This document shows positions 6,102 to 14,752 of a stretch of DNA of 33,491 nt, in pieces. Source of the stretch: a virus; the IMG/VR virus record IMGVR_UViG_3300025410_000053, positions 1 through 33,491 of that record; one strand, given 5' to 3'. Numbering within the stretch: the first letter of the stretch is position 1; each line of letters begins with the position of its first letter. The notes under the pieces were generated by a model. That model searched no databases and was not told the DNA's origin. It saw only the letters and a list, made by a program, of their open reading frames with translations. Position numbers and translations under genes: made by a program.

Positions 6102-7443
6102 CGGCCAAGTACGCCGATATCTTTCTCAAATAATTAGAATGTTAAGTGACTTTAAAATTAAAACGGCTGACGGTGTTGAAAAAGTTGTTCCTGTAATTTA
6201 TGGAGATATGACTAGACAAGTTGGAAGCATTTTAAAAGATGGATCTGAAAACAAGTTGCTCTCAACTCCTCGTATTGCTGTTTATATGACAGATCTAGTA
6301 TTTGATAGAGATCGTCTAAGTGATTCAAGTTTTGTTAGTAAATTTAATGTTAGAGAAAGACAAATAAACTCACAAACAGGAAAATATGATACAGAACAAG
6401 GAATAAATTATACAATTGAAAGATTAATGCCTACTCCTTATAAATTAACAATTAAGGCAGATATCTGGGCATCAAATACTGATCAAAAATTACAAATATT
6501 AGAACAAATTTTAGTATTCTTTAATCCTAGTTTTGAAATACAAACTACAGACAACTATGTTGATTGGACTAGTCTTACAACAGTTGAATTAACTGATTTA
6601 GTTTTAACAAGTAAAACTGTACCAGTCGGTGTCGATAGTGAGATAGATATTGCAACTATGGAATTTGAAACACCTATATGGATAACTCCTCCAGCAAAGG
6701 TTAAAAGATTGGGAGTTATACAAACTATTGTTGCTAATATTTTTACAGAACCAGCAGGCGAAATTGATCCTTATTTTTTACTTGGACAACCAGATTCAAC
6801 TCAATATATTACACCAGGTTTTTTTGGATTGCTAGTTATTAACAATACAGCAAGATTATTAAATCCAGGAGAGAGTATTAGTAATGAAGAAATACCTCAA
6901 AAATATGGAACAAATGTAAATTGGTACAAATTACTCGACGAATATGGAAAATTTCGTGCAGGTACAAGTAGAATGTTTCTTAAAAAAGCAGATGGTACAG
7001 AAATTGTAGGTGCAATGAGTATTCATCCTACAGACGAATCCCTTGCTATAATTAATTGGGATCCAGATACATATCCTACAAATACAATTATACAAAACAG
7101 AGGAACAGTTGATGCTATTATAGATCCTCTAACTTATGCTCCTCCAACTAATATTGCTCCCGGTATTAGATATCTATTATTAGAATCAATAGGATCAACT
7201 ATAAATTCTGATGGAGCAGATGCTTGGAAAAATAGAGATAATAGTGATTTCATTAGTGATGCTAATAATATTATCGAATGGGATGGATCAAAATGGAATA
7301 TAGTATTCAATGCTGCATCTACTACAGACATTACCTATATAACTAATTTAAGAACTAGTATACAGTATAAATGGGACGGAGAAGCATGGACCAAGAGTTT
7401 CGAGGGAGAATACAGAAACGGACTATGGCGTCTGATGTTGTGA
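6085..7443 (+). CDS. 15: Proximal tail sheath stabilisation protein, T4 gp15-like
   Basis: A 453-aa protein when read from ATT at 6085; the first ATG is at 6139. T4 gp15 (272 aa) caps the top of the tail tube and sheath and binds the neck. The segment before the ATG reads QWFYDGQVRRYLSQIIR, which aligns with YFYNSSFRRY near the start of T4 gp15, so it is almost certainly translated. Then come PVIYGDMTRQV, PRIAVYMTDL, VSKFNVRER, ERLMPTPYKLTIKADIW, DQKLQILEQILVFFNPSFEI and a MEFETPIWITPPAKVKR strand, all colinear with gp15. The last 200 or so residues are an extension not found in T4, ending with a WDGEAWTK segment. It follows the inserted endonuclease and overlaps the Nudix gene. Confidence 0.8.
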   Translation: MQWFYDGQVRRYLSQIIRMLSDFKIKTADGVEKVVPVIYGDMTRQVGSILKDGSENKLLSTPRIAVYMTDLVFDRDRLSDSSFVSKFNVRERQINSQTGKYDTEQGINYTIERLMPTPYKLTIKADIWASNTDQKLQILEQILVFFNPSFEIQTTDNYVDWTSLTTVELTDLVLTSKTVPVGVDSEIDIATMEFETPIWITPPAKVKRLGVIQTIVANIFTEPAGEIDPYFLLGQPDSTQYITPGFFGLLVINNTARLLNPGESISNEEIPQKYGTNVNWYKLLDEYGKFRAGTSRMFLKKADGTEIVGAMSIHPTDESLAIINWDPDTYPTNTIIQNRGTVDAIIDPLTYAPPTNIAPGIRYLLLESIGSTINSDGADAWKNRDNSDFISDANNIIEWDGSKWNIVFNAASTTDITYITNLRTSIQYKWDGEAWTKSFEGEYRNGLWRLML

Positions 7444-7877
7444 CAAAAAAAATTCGTGGTAGTGGTGCTTTATTTCTCAGTCAAAATACTAAAAGATTTC
7501 TTTTATTACAAAAATCATCAGGAAAAAAAGAAGGAATTTGGGGATTAGTTGGTGGAAAAACAGAAAATGATGAATCTGTTTGGCAAGGCCTATGTAGGGA
7601 AATTAATGAAGAAATTGGATTCATGCCAGAAATAATTAAATCAATTCCTTTAGAAACATTTGTTAGCGACGATACACATTTTAATTTTCAAACCTATGTT
7701 TGTATAGTAAAAGAAGAATTTATTCCAATATTAAGTAGCGAACATAAAGGATGGGCATGGTCAGAATTAGATTCGTGGCCAAAGCCCGTACATCAAGGAA
7801 TAAGAAATACACTACATAATAAAGTTATTAGAGCAAAAATTGATACAATTTTTGAATTTTTATCTCTATTATCTTAG
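7425..7877 (+). CDS. Nudix hydrolase
   Basis: A 150-aa enzyme of the Nudix family, which cleaves nucleoside diphosphates linked to another moiety X. The Nudix box is perfect: G44-x5-E50-x7-R58-E59-I-N-E62-E63-I-G65-F (counting from the ATG at 7425). Before it lie the strand GSGALFLSQN and WGLVGGK, as expected. The frame is open further upstream, with ATGs at 7371 and 7386 inside the gp15 end. The 7425 start was chosen because the domain begins right after it and overlap with gp15 is only 19 bases; 7386 has a closer GGAG and is possible. Substrate (for example dNTP, ADP-ribose, dinucleotide or RNA cap) cannot be read from the sequence. A metabolic enzyme at the end of a neck operon is unusual. 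Confidence 0.9.
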   Translation: MASDVVTKKIRGSGALFLSQNTKRFLLLQKSSGKKEGIWGLVGGKTENDESVWQGLCREINEEIGFMPEIIKSIPLETFVSDDTHFNFQTYVCIVKEEFIPILSSEHKGWAWSELDSWPKPVHQGIRNTLHNKVIRAKIDTIFEFLSLLS

Positions 7878-10800
7878 GCTTGTGCTTCACCCCAACGAAT
7901 AACTAAGTTAGCAGTAGCGGTTGCTGATGTAATATAAACATTAACAACAAGTATATCTGGACCGTTTGGAAACGCACCTCTACCACCAATTGGTGTATTA
8001 GTTAATTCTTTTAACTGAGATAAATCTAATGAGTCCTTGTTACTTGGTGAAGATATAAACGAGAAAACAGTTTCACCAGGAACAGCAAAGTTGTTTGCTT
8101 GGAATATTAAAGTGTTACCGCTAGTAACTGTACTTAATATATTCTGATTGAGTGTTAATACACCTGTACCTGTATTAATATTGGTAATATATGTATTTGA
8201 CGAGATTGCACCACTTGAAGTTGAATTATATAGATAGATAAGTGTTGTTGGATTAGATGTCTGAAATGCTTGTAAAGTTGCTGCATTTGCTGAACTTATA
8301 GTAACTGTATTACCAGTACTTGTTGTTACAGCAGCAGCGTAACTAGTATTTAAACTGTTGTTCCAAACAAAACTAGTTCCTGTTGCAACCTGAGTAAAAC
8401 TTGGTTGTCCACCTGGAGTACTGAGAACATTAGTGGAAGGAGCAAGAGAATACCAAGTTGCAGAACTGTAATTCTGAGGATTAATAACACCTTCAATAAT
8501 AAATGCAGAGTTAGTACCAGCAGTACCGGCAGTAATTTCAATTGTTTGAAGTAACAACTGGGCTCTGTTAATTAATTCTCTATCTCCTAAATCTCCAACC
8601 TGTCCGTTTGATACACTAGGTGCTAATCGAATGCCAAATGCTGCCGCTCTAATAGGATTTGCTGTAACATTAGTCTGTTGGTAATTAAATATGTATCCAC
8701 GATCACTATCAAAACCACCGTCTGTCATAAATGCAGATCCCCAGTGACTTATTTGAGGTGTAGCAGTTATACTTACTAAGGTAACTCCTACACCTGCTGC
8801 ATGAGAACTAGCCGTACTGGCAGTATAGTTTCTTGTTTGACCACCAGAAAAATTACTTAAAGTTGCTGCTCGACCTAATCCGCTTATTACGCCAGTAGAT
8901 GTATTAATAGAAGTATAAGAAATTAATTCATAATCGATATACAAAGTACCACTTGGTGGAAATCTATAAGCATCTGATGACTGAATTGTTAATGTTGTAT
9001 CAGTAGACCCTATAGCATTAACTAGAGTACTTCTTCCACCTTCATTAATAACTTCATATCGAACAGGTTGGTTACCTGATCTCATATATGCTTCATTATT
9101 AACGTTACTTTGTTTCATTCTATGAACTAAAATAAATCTAGATTCTGGACCTCTTAAGAAGAATTCAATAAATCCAGCGCCATACCATGACCATTGCATT
9201 CCAATCATCTGCATTTTATATGGTGTTAGATTATAACCACTTGGATTAAACGGACCTGCACTACCATCGCAACGATCAACGTTCCATTGTGATTGAGGAA
9301 CTATAATATCTCTAACTCCTGCTGCAATAACTCCAGTATAAGAATTTATACCACGATAGTCTGGAGTTATATATAACTGTGTTTGAGATGCAATATTTGT
9401 AACAATATGTGTCATTCCTTTGATTACTATACGATCACCCACTTTTAATTGATCTTGGAATCTAGTACTAGATCCTACAATACTATTTGAATCTGGGTTT
9501 ACAGCAATAGTTCCTGCAATTTGATATGTTGCTGCTCTTCTTCCAACATACATTGATATTCCATCAAACATCCAAAACATACCATTTTGATCATCAAATG
9601 TTCCTGCACGAACTGTTGATCCATGCCATCCTGTAGTATTAACTAAACAAGGATTTTGCAATATTGGAGAAACTGATCCTAAAACTTGATACGCGGTAAC
9701 AGTAAATGTTCTTTCATCAACTATGCTTTGAACAGTATATTGTCCATTGTATCCGCTAGTTACTATTTGTGATAGACTTACCGAAGCACCTACTTGTAAA
9801 CCGTGATCTAAGTTATCAGTGACTACAGTTATTGTACTGCCGATCGCTGTGCCTGAAGCTGTAACGGATCTAATGTCATAATTAGGTGCAAATAAAGCAC
9901 CAGTATTATACATAATTCCTTTACCTGATTGATAACGGATATATTTTTTACTTTGACGTATAGCATGTGCGCCATGAGCAGGTCCACCTGTTCCTAAAGC
10001 AACACCTCCGTCTAGAGGTCTATGAATGTAATAACAATCGGGTCTTGCATATAAAGCCGAAACTATAATTGTTCCTGTAATTGTTCCTATGCCTCTAGCA
10101 CTAAATGATAGTGTAGTTGGACTGTTTATTTGTTCTATCCAAAATCCGCCTTGTGCCAATGTGTGGTTATTTGTTCCGTTATCTGAACTCACAGTAACGA
10201 GTATAGTATCTCCTGGAATAAATCCATGAGGATTTGCTAAACTTAATGTAATTAATGCTGCACCATTTAATCCTGTACCATTTACATATGTTGCAGTCGG
10301 TCCTGCACTACCGACACTTGCTCCTGTATAAAATGCTTCTCTTCTTAATTGAACGATACCACTATAAAGAGTATCACCATTGTTATTTCCAACTTTAGAT
10401 TTAGAATAATATGTAAAAGTTGTACTTGAAGGAACTGTATAAACTAGGAAAGAACCTTCTGCGCGGTTGAATCCAGGAACAGTATTTAAAAGACCTTTAA
10501 TATTAATTGGAGTCAATGCTGAATAACCGTGTGCAGTTGAAGTTGTAACTGTAATTAATGATGAACCAAGACCACTAAAAGGAACAGAAGCATCAGTTGT
10601 TACGTTTGTTACTGTTAAATCTGATCCAGGAATTTCATAAGTTGATGGATATCCTCTTAATTGGCTAACTGTTAGCCATTTAGTTGGTTGTAGACCGTAT
10701 TCAAAGTCAGCATCGAGCATTGATTGTGGACTTGCAACACGCATACGTTCGATAGCATCTGTACCAAATGGCCAAGGGCGAATTGTTTGTGATTCTTGAT

Positions 10801-11098
10801 CGACAAAAATTTGTAAATTTTCTGTACTAGAATATGAAGAAGTATTAAAATTAGTAAAAGTTAAAGTAGTATATCCATCACTGTCTTGTGTTATATAAGG
10901 AAAGTTTGTGTTAGTTCCAGCAGTAAATGTAACTGTTGCACCAGTTGTAGAATCAGCAAAATTATAAAGTATTTGATTTCTTACAGTATTAGTAACTAAT
11001 AGAAATTGACTCAAATCCCATCTTCCAGGAATTTGTATATTTCCTACTCCTGCTGCTCCTGGTGTAAAAACATATGTTCTTATTAGTCGTTTTGCCAT
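7874..11098 (-). CDS. Large virion structural protein (1074 aa), conserved in aquatic T4-like phages
   Basis: The N-terminus MAKRLIRTYVFTPGAAGVG and the segments IRPWPFGTDAIERMRV, DADFEYGLQPTKW and RGYPSTYEIPG are familiar from structural proteins of aquatic T4-like phages. From about residue 160 there are three HG-type modules (STAHGYSALTPI, NPHGFIPGDTI, NLDHGLQVGASV), each followed by a TTFT-type strand. The central part carries YRFPPSGTLYIDYELISY, and the C-terminus has SLDLSQLKELTNTPIGGRGA, then FPNGPDILVVNV and RWGEAQA. AAAAGGAA precedes the ATG. It is beta-rich with no membrane segment. It ends tail-to-tail with the Nudix gene with a 4-base overlap. Probably a fibre, baseplate-peripheral or adhesin protein; the exact location is unknown. 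Confidence 0.75.
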   Translation of the reverse strand: MAKRLIRTYVFTPGAAGVGNIQIPGRWDLSQFLLVTNTVRNQILYNFADSTTGATVTFTAGTNTNFPYITQDSDGYTTLTFTNFNTSSYSSTENLQIFVDQESQTIRPWPFGTDAIERMRVASPQSMLDADFEYGLQPTKWLTVSQLRGYPSTYEIPGSDLTVTNVTTDASVPFSGLGSSLITVTTSTAHGYSALTPINIKGLLNTVPGFNRAEGSFLVYTVPSSTTFTYYSKSKVGNNNGDTLYSGIVQLRREAFYTGASVGSAGPTATYVNGTGLNGAALITLSLANPHGFIPGDTILVTVSSDNGTNNHTLAQGGFWIEQINSPTTLSFSARGIGTITGTIIVSALYARPDCYYIHRPLDGGVALGTGGPAHGAHAIRQSKKYIRYQSGKGIMYNTGALFAPNYDIRSVTASGTAIGSTITVVTDNLDHGLQVGASVSLSQIVTSGYNGQYTVQSIVDERTFTVTAYQVLGSVSPILQNPCLVNTTGWHGSTVRAGTFDDQNGMFWMFDGISMYVGRRAATYQIAGTIAVNPDSNSIVGSSTRFQDQLKVGDRIVIKGMTHIVTNIASQTQLYITPDYRGINSYTGVIAAGVRDIIVPQSQWNVDRCDGSAGPFNPSGYNLTPYKMQMIGMQWSWYGAGFIEFFLRGPESRFILVHRMKQSNVNNEAYMRSGNQPVRYEVINEGGRSTLVNAIGSTDTTLTIQSSDAYRFPPSGTLYIDYELISYTSINTSTGVISGLGRAATLSNFSGGQTRNYTASTASSHAAGVGVTLVSITATPQISHWGSAFMTDGGFDSDRGYIFNYQQTNVTANPIRAAAFGIRLAPSVSNGQVGDLGDRELINRAQLLLQTIEITAGTAGTNSAFIIEGVINPQNYSSATWYSLAPSTNVLSTPGGQPSFTQVATGTSFVWNNSLNTSYAAAVTTSTGNTVTISSANAATLQAFQTSNPTTLIYLYNSTSSGAISSNTYITNINTGTGVLTLNQNILSTVTSGNTLIFQANNFAVPGETVFSFISSPSNKDSLDLSQLKELTNTPIGGRGAFPNGPDILVVNVYITSATATANLVIRWGEAQA

Positions 11099-11110
11099 TA
11101 TTAATTCCTT

Positions 11111-12025
11111 TTAAGACAGTGCAATCGATACTGCTATTGATTTTGCATCAACATACTTTTTATTAACAAGATGTGTTGCAGATGTTGGTAAAGTTGCTTG
11201 AATTCCTATTCCATTAATTGTTAAATTATTTGCTATATTTAGTGAATCACCGATACCCACCCCTCCAGAAATTACTAATGCACCAGTGGTAATTGTAGTT
11301 GATATAGTTGTAGAACTAATTATATGTGTAGCCGATGTATTCGATAAGGTAAGAAGACCAGTTGCTGCTAAAGTACTAAAATTACCAGTACCAGCAGTTA
11401 CGGTACCTATATTTGTATTATTAATTGTTCCCACCGATGTTGGTGATAAAGATAAGTTTGATGTTACAGTTAAAGAAGTAAATGTTCCTGCTTTTGGAGT
11501 TATTGATCCAATATTATAATTATCTAGTGTACCTGTAGTAGCAGCAACAGATTTTAAATAAGGAATACTAGAATTATCTGTTAAAGTTCCACTAATAGTA
11601 ACATTTGTAAACGTAGCAGTTTGTGGTGTAGTGGAACCAATAGCAATATTGTCCATAGTTCCTGCTGCATTTGAATTAATTACTACTGTACCTCCAGTTC
11701 CAGAAGTAATATTAACCATACCGCTAGTTCCAGAAGTTAAGGTTATTGATCCAGTTGATGTTAATGTTAATTGAGTTCTTGCATTAAGAGTTACAGTTCC
11801 TCCACTTGTAGATACTGTACCATTTACAGTTAATGCAGTTAATGTTCCTGTTTGTGTTAGACTGCTAAAAACAATGTTGCTTGGTAAAGTTGTTGTTGAT
11901 GCTGTAATTGCAGCACCGTTAACTTGAAATTGTCCTGTAATATTAACGTTTCCGTTTGTATCAACAGAAAATCCTGGAGAAATGAATCCATACTCGGATT
12001 TTAGTGGTAACTGGTTAACTGACAT
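11111..12025 (-). CDS. Fibre-like virion protein with repeated DNxxIG modules
   Basis: A 304-aa Thr/Ser-rich beta protein. The N-terminus (MSVNQLPLKSEYGFISPGFS, then VDTNGNVNITGQFQVNG) is of the kind that opens phage fibre and adhesin proteins. Three shaft modules follow the pattern GT(M/L/I)(D/N)NxxIGxxTPxxxTFTxL, at about residues 129-150, 164-190 and 200-220. The C-terminus reads LPTSATHLVNKKYVDAKSIA then VSIALS, a common fibre end. A late promoter lies upstream (12047-12054) and AGAGGAA precedes the ATG. It lies between the 204-aa lectin-like protein and the 1074-aa structural protein, 12 bases before the latter. Probably a fibre or whisker component. Confidence 0.65.
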   Translation of the reverse strand: MSVNQLPLKSEYGFISPGFSVDTNGNVNITGQFQVNGAAITASTTTLPSNIVFSSLTQTGTLTALTVNGTVSTSGGTVTLNARTQLTLTSTGSITLTSGTSGMVNITSGTGGTVVINSNAAGTMDNIAIGSTTPQTATFTNVTISGTLTDNSSIPYLKSVAATTGTLDNYNIGSITPKAGTFTSLTVTSNLSLSPTSVGTINNTNIGTVTAGTGNFSTLAATGLLTLSNTSATHIISSTTISTTITTGALVISGGVGIGDSLNIANNLTINGIGIQATLPTSATHLVNKKYVDAKSIAVSIALS

Positions 12026-12046
12026 GATTTCCTCTGGTTAGTGTTA

Positions 12047-12054
12047 TATTTATG
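12047..12054 (-). promoter_or_regulatory. T4-like late promoter (CATAAATA)
   Basis: The minus-strand CATAAATA lies 22 bases before the ATG at 12025, giving a leader of about 16 bases that holds AGAGGAA. One base differs from the T4 late consensus. Confidence 0.6.
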
Positions 12055-12060
12055 CTTTAC

Positions 12061-12675
12061 TCAAGCATATATATAAGCATCCCCATTCCAAACAGCCTTA
12101 GTAATACGGATATTACTAAATCCACTATATGTTTGTGTAGCGTCAACACTATAAAAACTACTATCAAGATATACAGTATTTCCTGTTCCATATGATGCGC
12201 TATAAAGTAATGTTGACCCATTCCAGTGTTTGATATTTCCGCTAAGATCATAGGAAATATAAAACCTCTTTGTGGGATCCCAACCTGTGCTAACGTTATT
12301 ACTAATTCCGTTATTATATACTATATAAGAAGTCTGTACATAAGCATATGAAGTATAATCTAGAGTTCCATAATTTGCATCAGTATTTGGATCAGTATTC
12401 CATCCCATCATAGCATAAGAAAGTGAATTATCAGTAACACCTGCTTGTTTAGTAAACTCTATTGTACAAGGAGCAGTATACGGAGTGTTTGAATTTATTT
12501 GATTATCCCAGTTGTTTGCTCCACTTGTTTTAAATGCACTTATAGTATTAGTTCCGTTTCCTGTAACAGTCATATTTCCACTAATAGCATTAAGAGTTAT
12601 AATATCGTATAGAACATACGGTTTTTTAGAAATACCTAATTGATTTACGCCTCTCATTGATGATAATAATGTCAT
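12061..12675 (-). CDS. Small virion protein, possible lectin-like beta-sandwich
   Basis: A 204-aa protein starting MTLLSSMRGVNQLGISKKPY. The ATG at 12675 was chosen because it follows the stop of the upstream fibre gene (12689); the open frame extends to 12732 inside that gene, but this part lacks fibre-like composition. A GNGTNTISAFKTSG segment is followed by strands such as CTIEFTKQ, LSYAMMGWN, KRFYISYDLSGNIKHWNG and a late SFYSVDATQTYSGFSNI. The alternating strands and the YDLSGNIKHW pattern resemble concanavalin-like or SPRY-like sandwiches; this is a suggestion only. It sits inside the fibre cluster, so it may be a receptor-binding tip or small adhesin. Confidence 0.6.
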   Translation of the reverse strand: MTLLSSMRGVNQLGISKKPYVLYDIITLNAISGNMTVTGNGTNTISAFKTSGANNWDNQINSNTPYTAPCTIEFTKQAGVTDNSLSYAMMGWNTDPNTDANYGTLDYTSYAYVQTSYIVYNNGISNNVSTGWDPTKRFYISYDLSGNIKHWNGSTLLYSASYGTGNTVYLDSSFYSVDATQTYSGFSNIRITKAVWNGDAYIYA

Positions 12676-12688
12676 GTTATAATACCCA

Positions 12689-14686
12689 TTATGCAAATCC
12701 TGGATTTTGTGATCCAAGAACTGTCCAACCACCGCTTCTTCTTATAAGAGTAAATGCCCATATATCTGTTTTATTAGCATTACCTATAGGAGTAGTAAAT
12801 CCTCCTGCCCATTTAATTGTAGCAGCAAGTCCTTCGATAGTACATCCAGTTATTTTATAAGCAGTTGATCCTTGAGGAACAACAATAGTCATCGAAATAG
12901 CTCTACCACTAGTAGTAGGTAAATTAAGGAATGATGCCGTCCAGTCTTGTCCAGGATTAGATGTATGATAAAAAATTGATCCAGATTGGAAGTTGTATGA
13001 AACTGTAGCACCACTTGCTACATCAAAAACTGTTTCAGATGTTCTGTTTAAATCACTTAATCCGGTTGCATAAACATTTGATGTATTAACATTGTTTGTT
13101 ACTGTTATACTATCTGTAAAAGAAACAGTAGTGAAAGTGCCGCCTCTAGGAACAATTGAACCAAAAGTCATATTGTCAATTGTACCTACTGAAGTTGGAT
13201 TGATAGCAACTGTTCCAGTTCCCGATGGACTTATAGTAACATTACCAGTACCTGTTGGACTTATAATAACATTAGCACTTGCAGGACTTAGTGTAGTAGT
13301 ACTAAATGATTTAAATCCTTGTAAAGCATTTAATGTATTTGATGTATCAATTGTTACAGCATCTGCTCCACTATTTGTAACAAATCGAATATTATTTGAT
13401 ACAAATGTTCCTATAACTAAATCGCTAGAAGCAGATGCAAGATAAACAACTCCCGGTGCATTAATGCTAGATGTTCCTAAAGTTCCAGTCCATCCGCTAC
13501 TGTTAATGCCCAAATTACCATAGTTTGTAGTAGCAGTTCCTTGATTATTGCTTACAATAAGATTAGCAGTTGCAGATGTTCCTGAAGAATTATTTTCTAT
13601 AATAATTTGATTGTAACTATTAGGAGATGACGTGAAACTTGCTAATATATTCACATCAGTATATCTTATGTTTCCATAATTAAAGGCTCCATAATTATTA
13701 AGTCCTGATACGTCTATTGTAGAAGTTATATTTGAATTAGAAGTTATTGTTCCAGTTGATAATGTAGTTCCGTTCACTGCTAATGAAGTATTAACTGTCG
13801 TTCCGTTATTAAACGTTGCGCCATTGTTAACAGTTAATCCATTATTAACTAAGATTCCAGTATTTGCTGTAATCAAACTAGATGCAGTAATTGCTCCAGT
13901 AAAAGTTGATGATCCTGAAACTGAAAGTGTAGGTAATGTTCCTAATCCGATATTAACTGTATTACTTGATGCATTTGTTGTAAGAGAGATACCGTTGCTT
14001 GATGAATAAGTTAAGCTACTACTAGCAGTTGCAGGAATTAAAGTTGGTTGTCCTGAAACTTGAATATTTTGAAAGAATGGAAATGATGAAGTAATTGTTA
14101 CAGATTTCGAAGTACTATTAGTTGTAAGACTAATTCCTGTTCCAGCGACAAAAGCAAGAGTGTCACTCGAAGAAGTTGCATAAACTGTTGACTGCCCAGA
14201 AACTGCAATTTGTCCAAAAGTTGTAGGAACTGTGTTAGTTGGGGGTACAGGTATTGATCCAGGAGGAAGATTTGTTACTGTGGTAGGATATGATAGGGGT
14301 TGCATTGTTTCATTATAAGAAACAGAGAAACTTAATTTTGCTCCAGAATATCCTGTATTTGCTGTAGCAGATAGTGTTAATTGACTATTTGAAACTGTAG
14401 CAGATAATGTAACTAGTTGATTATCAATACTTGTTCTACCATATATTGAATAAGTTGCTTGTGCTGGTCGAGCAATAACTAGAACATGCATACATTCTTT
14501 GTGATTTGAATCATATTCAACTGTAATAAAATATGATGCGCTTGAGAAGTCACCTACATACCAAGTATCTATTGTAGTATTTGAATAAATTTGAATCCAA
14601 GGATTTTTGAAGGATATGTCCTTTTGTAATTTAATAGTATTTCTTGGACCTTGCAAAAATAGGTTGTTTAGATTAAGACTGCTCAT
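12689..14686 (-). CDS. Tail fibre/adhesin protein (665 aa)
   Basis: The N-terminal 130 residues form a distinct domain (PWIQIYSNTTIDTWYVGDF, YFITVEYDSNHKECMHVLVI, YSIYGRTSIDNQLVTLSATV) that I associate with structural proteins of aquatic T4-like phages. After a Pro-rich linker (GSIPVPPTNTVP) come Ser/Thr-rich shaft repeats: two VSGQxTxxxxSS(S/D)L segments with GISLTTN, a run of NNGxTVNNGATFNNGTTVN and SPTGTGNVTISPSGTGTVAI, and one DNMTFGSIVPRGGTFTTV module shared with the 304-aa protein. The C-terminal 130 residues (about 540-665) look like a globular tip ending IRRSGGWTVLGSQNPGFA. A late promoter and AGGAA precede the ATG. Fibre role is likely; receptor unknown. Confidence 0.7.
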   Translation of the reverse strand: MSSLNLNNLFLQGPRNTIKLQKDISFKNPWIQIYSNTTIDTWYVGDFSSASYFITVEYDSNHKECMHVLVIARPAQATYSIYGRTSIDNQLVTLSATVSNSQLTLSATANTGYSGAKLSFSVSYNETMQPLSYPTTVTNLPPGSIPVPPTNTVPTTFGQIAVSGQSTVYATSSSDTLAFVAGTGISLTTNSTSKSVTITSSFPFFQNIQVSGQPTLIPATASSSLTYSSSNGISLTTNASSNTVNIGLGTLPTLSVSGSSTFTGAITASSLITANTGILVNNGLTVNNGATFNNGTTVNTSLAVNGTTLSTGTITSNSNITSTIDVSGLNNYGAFNYGNIRYTDVNILASFTSSPNSYNQIIIENNSSGTSATANLIVSNNQGTATTNYGNLGINSSGWTGTLGTSSINAPGVVYLASASSDLVIGTFVSNNIRFVTNSGADAVTIDTSNTLNALQGFKSFSTTTLSPASANVIISPTGTGNVTISPSGTGTVAINPTSVGTIDNMTFGSIVPRGGTFTTVSFTDSITVTNNVNTSNVYATGLSDLNRTSETVFDVASGATVSYNFQSGSIFYHTSNPGQDWTASFLNLPTTSGRAISMTIVVPQGSTAYKITGCTIEGLAATIKWAGGFTTPIGNANKTDIWAFTLIRRSGGWTVLGSQNPGFA

Positions 14687-14703
14687 GTATTATTCCTCAC
14701 GTA

Positions 14704-14711
14704 TATTTATC
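14704..14711 (-). promoter_or_regulatory. T4-like late promoter (GATAAATA)
   Basis: The minus-strand GATAAATA lies 18 bases before the ATG at 14686. The predicted leader is about 12 bases and contains AGGAAT. Confidence 0.65.
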
Positions 14712-14752
14712 GAGGTAATAGAATAAGAAACGATGGTAATTTATTTAGAATA

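Noticed and set aside
6090-6133. ATG codons at 6090 and 6098 as the gp15 start
   Set aside because: The 6090 ATG is in the endonuclease frame and meets a stop after three codons; the 6098 ATG overlaps the endonuclease stop but gives only an 11-residue peptide in a different frame from gp15.
12676-12732. Longer N-terminus for the 204-aa protein, or frameshift fusion with the 665-aa fibre
   Set aside because: The extension overlaps the fibre end in another frame; no slippery sequence was seen and an ATG lies just after the fibre stop.
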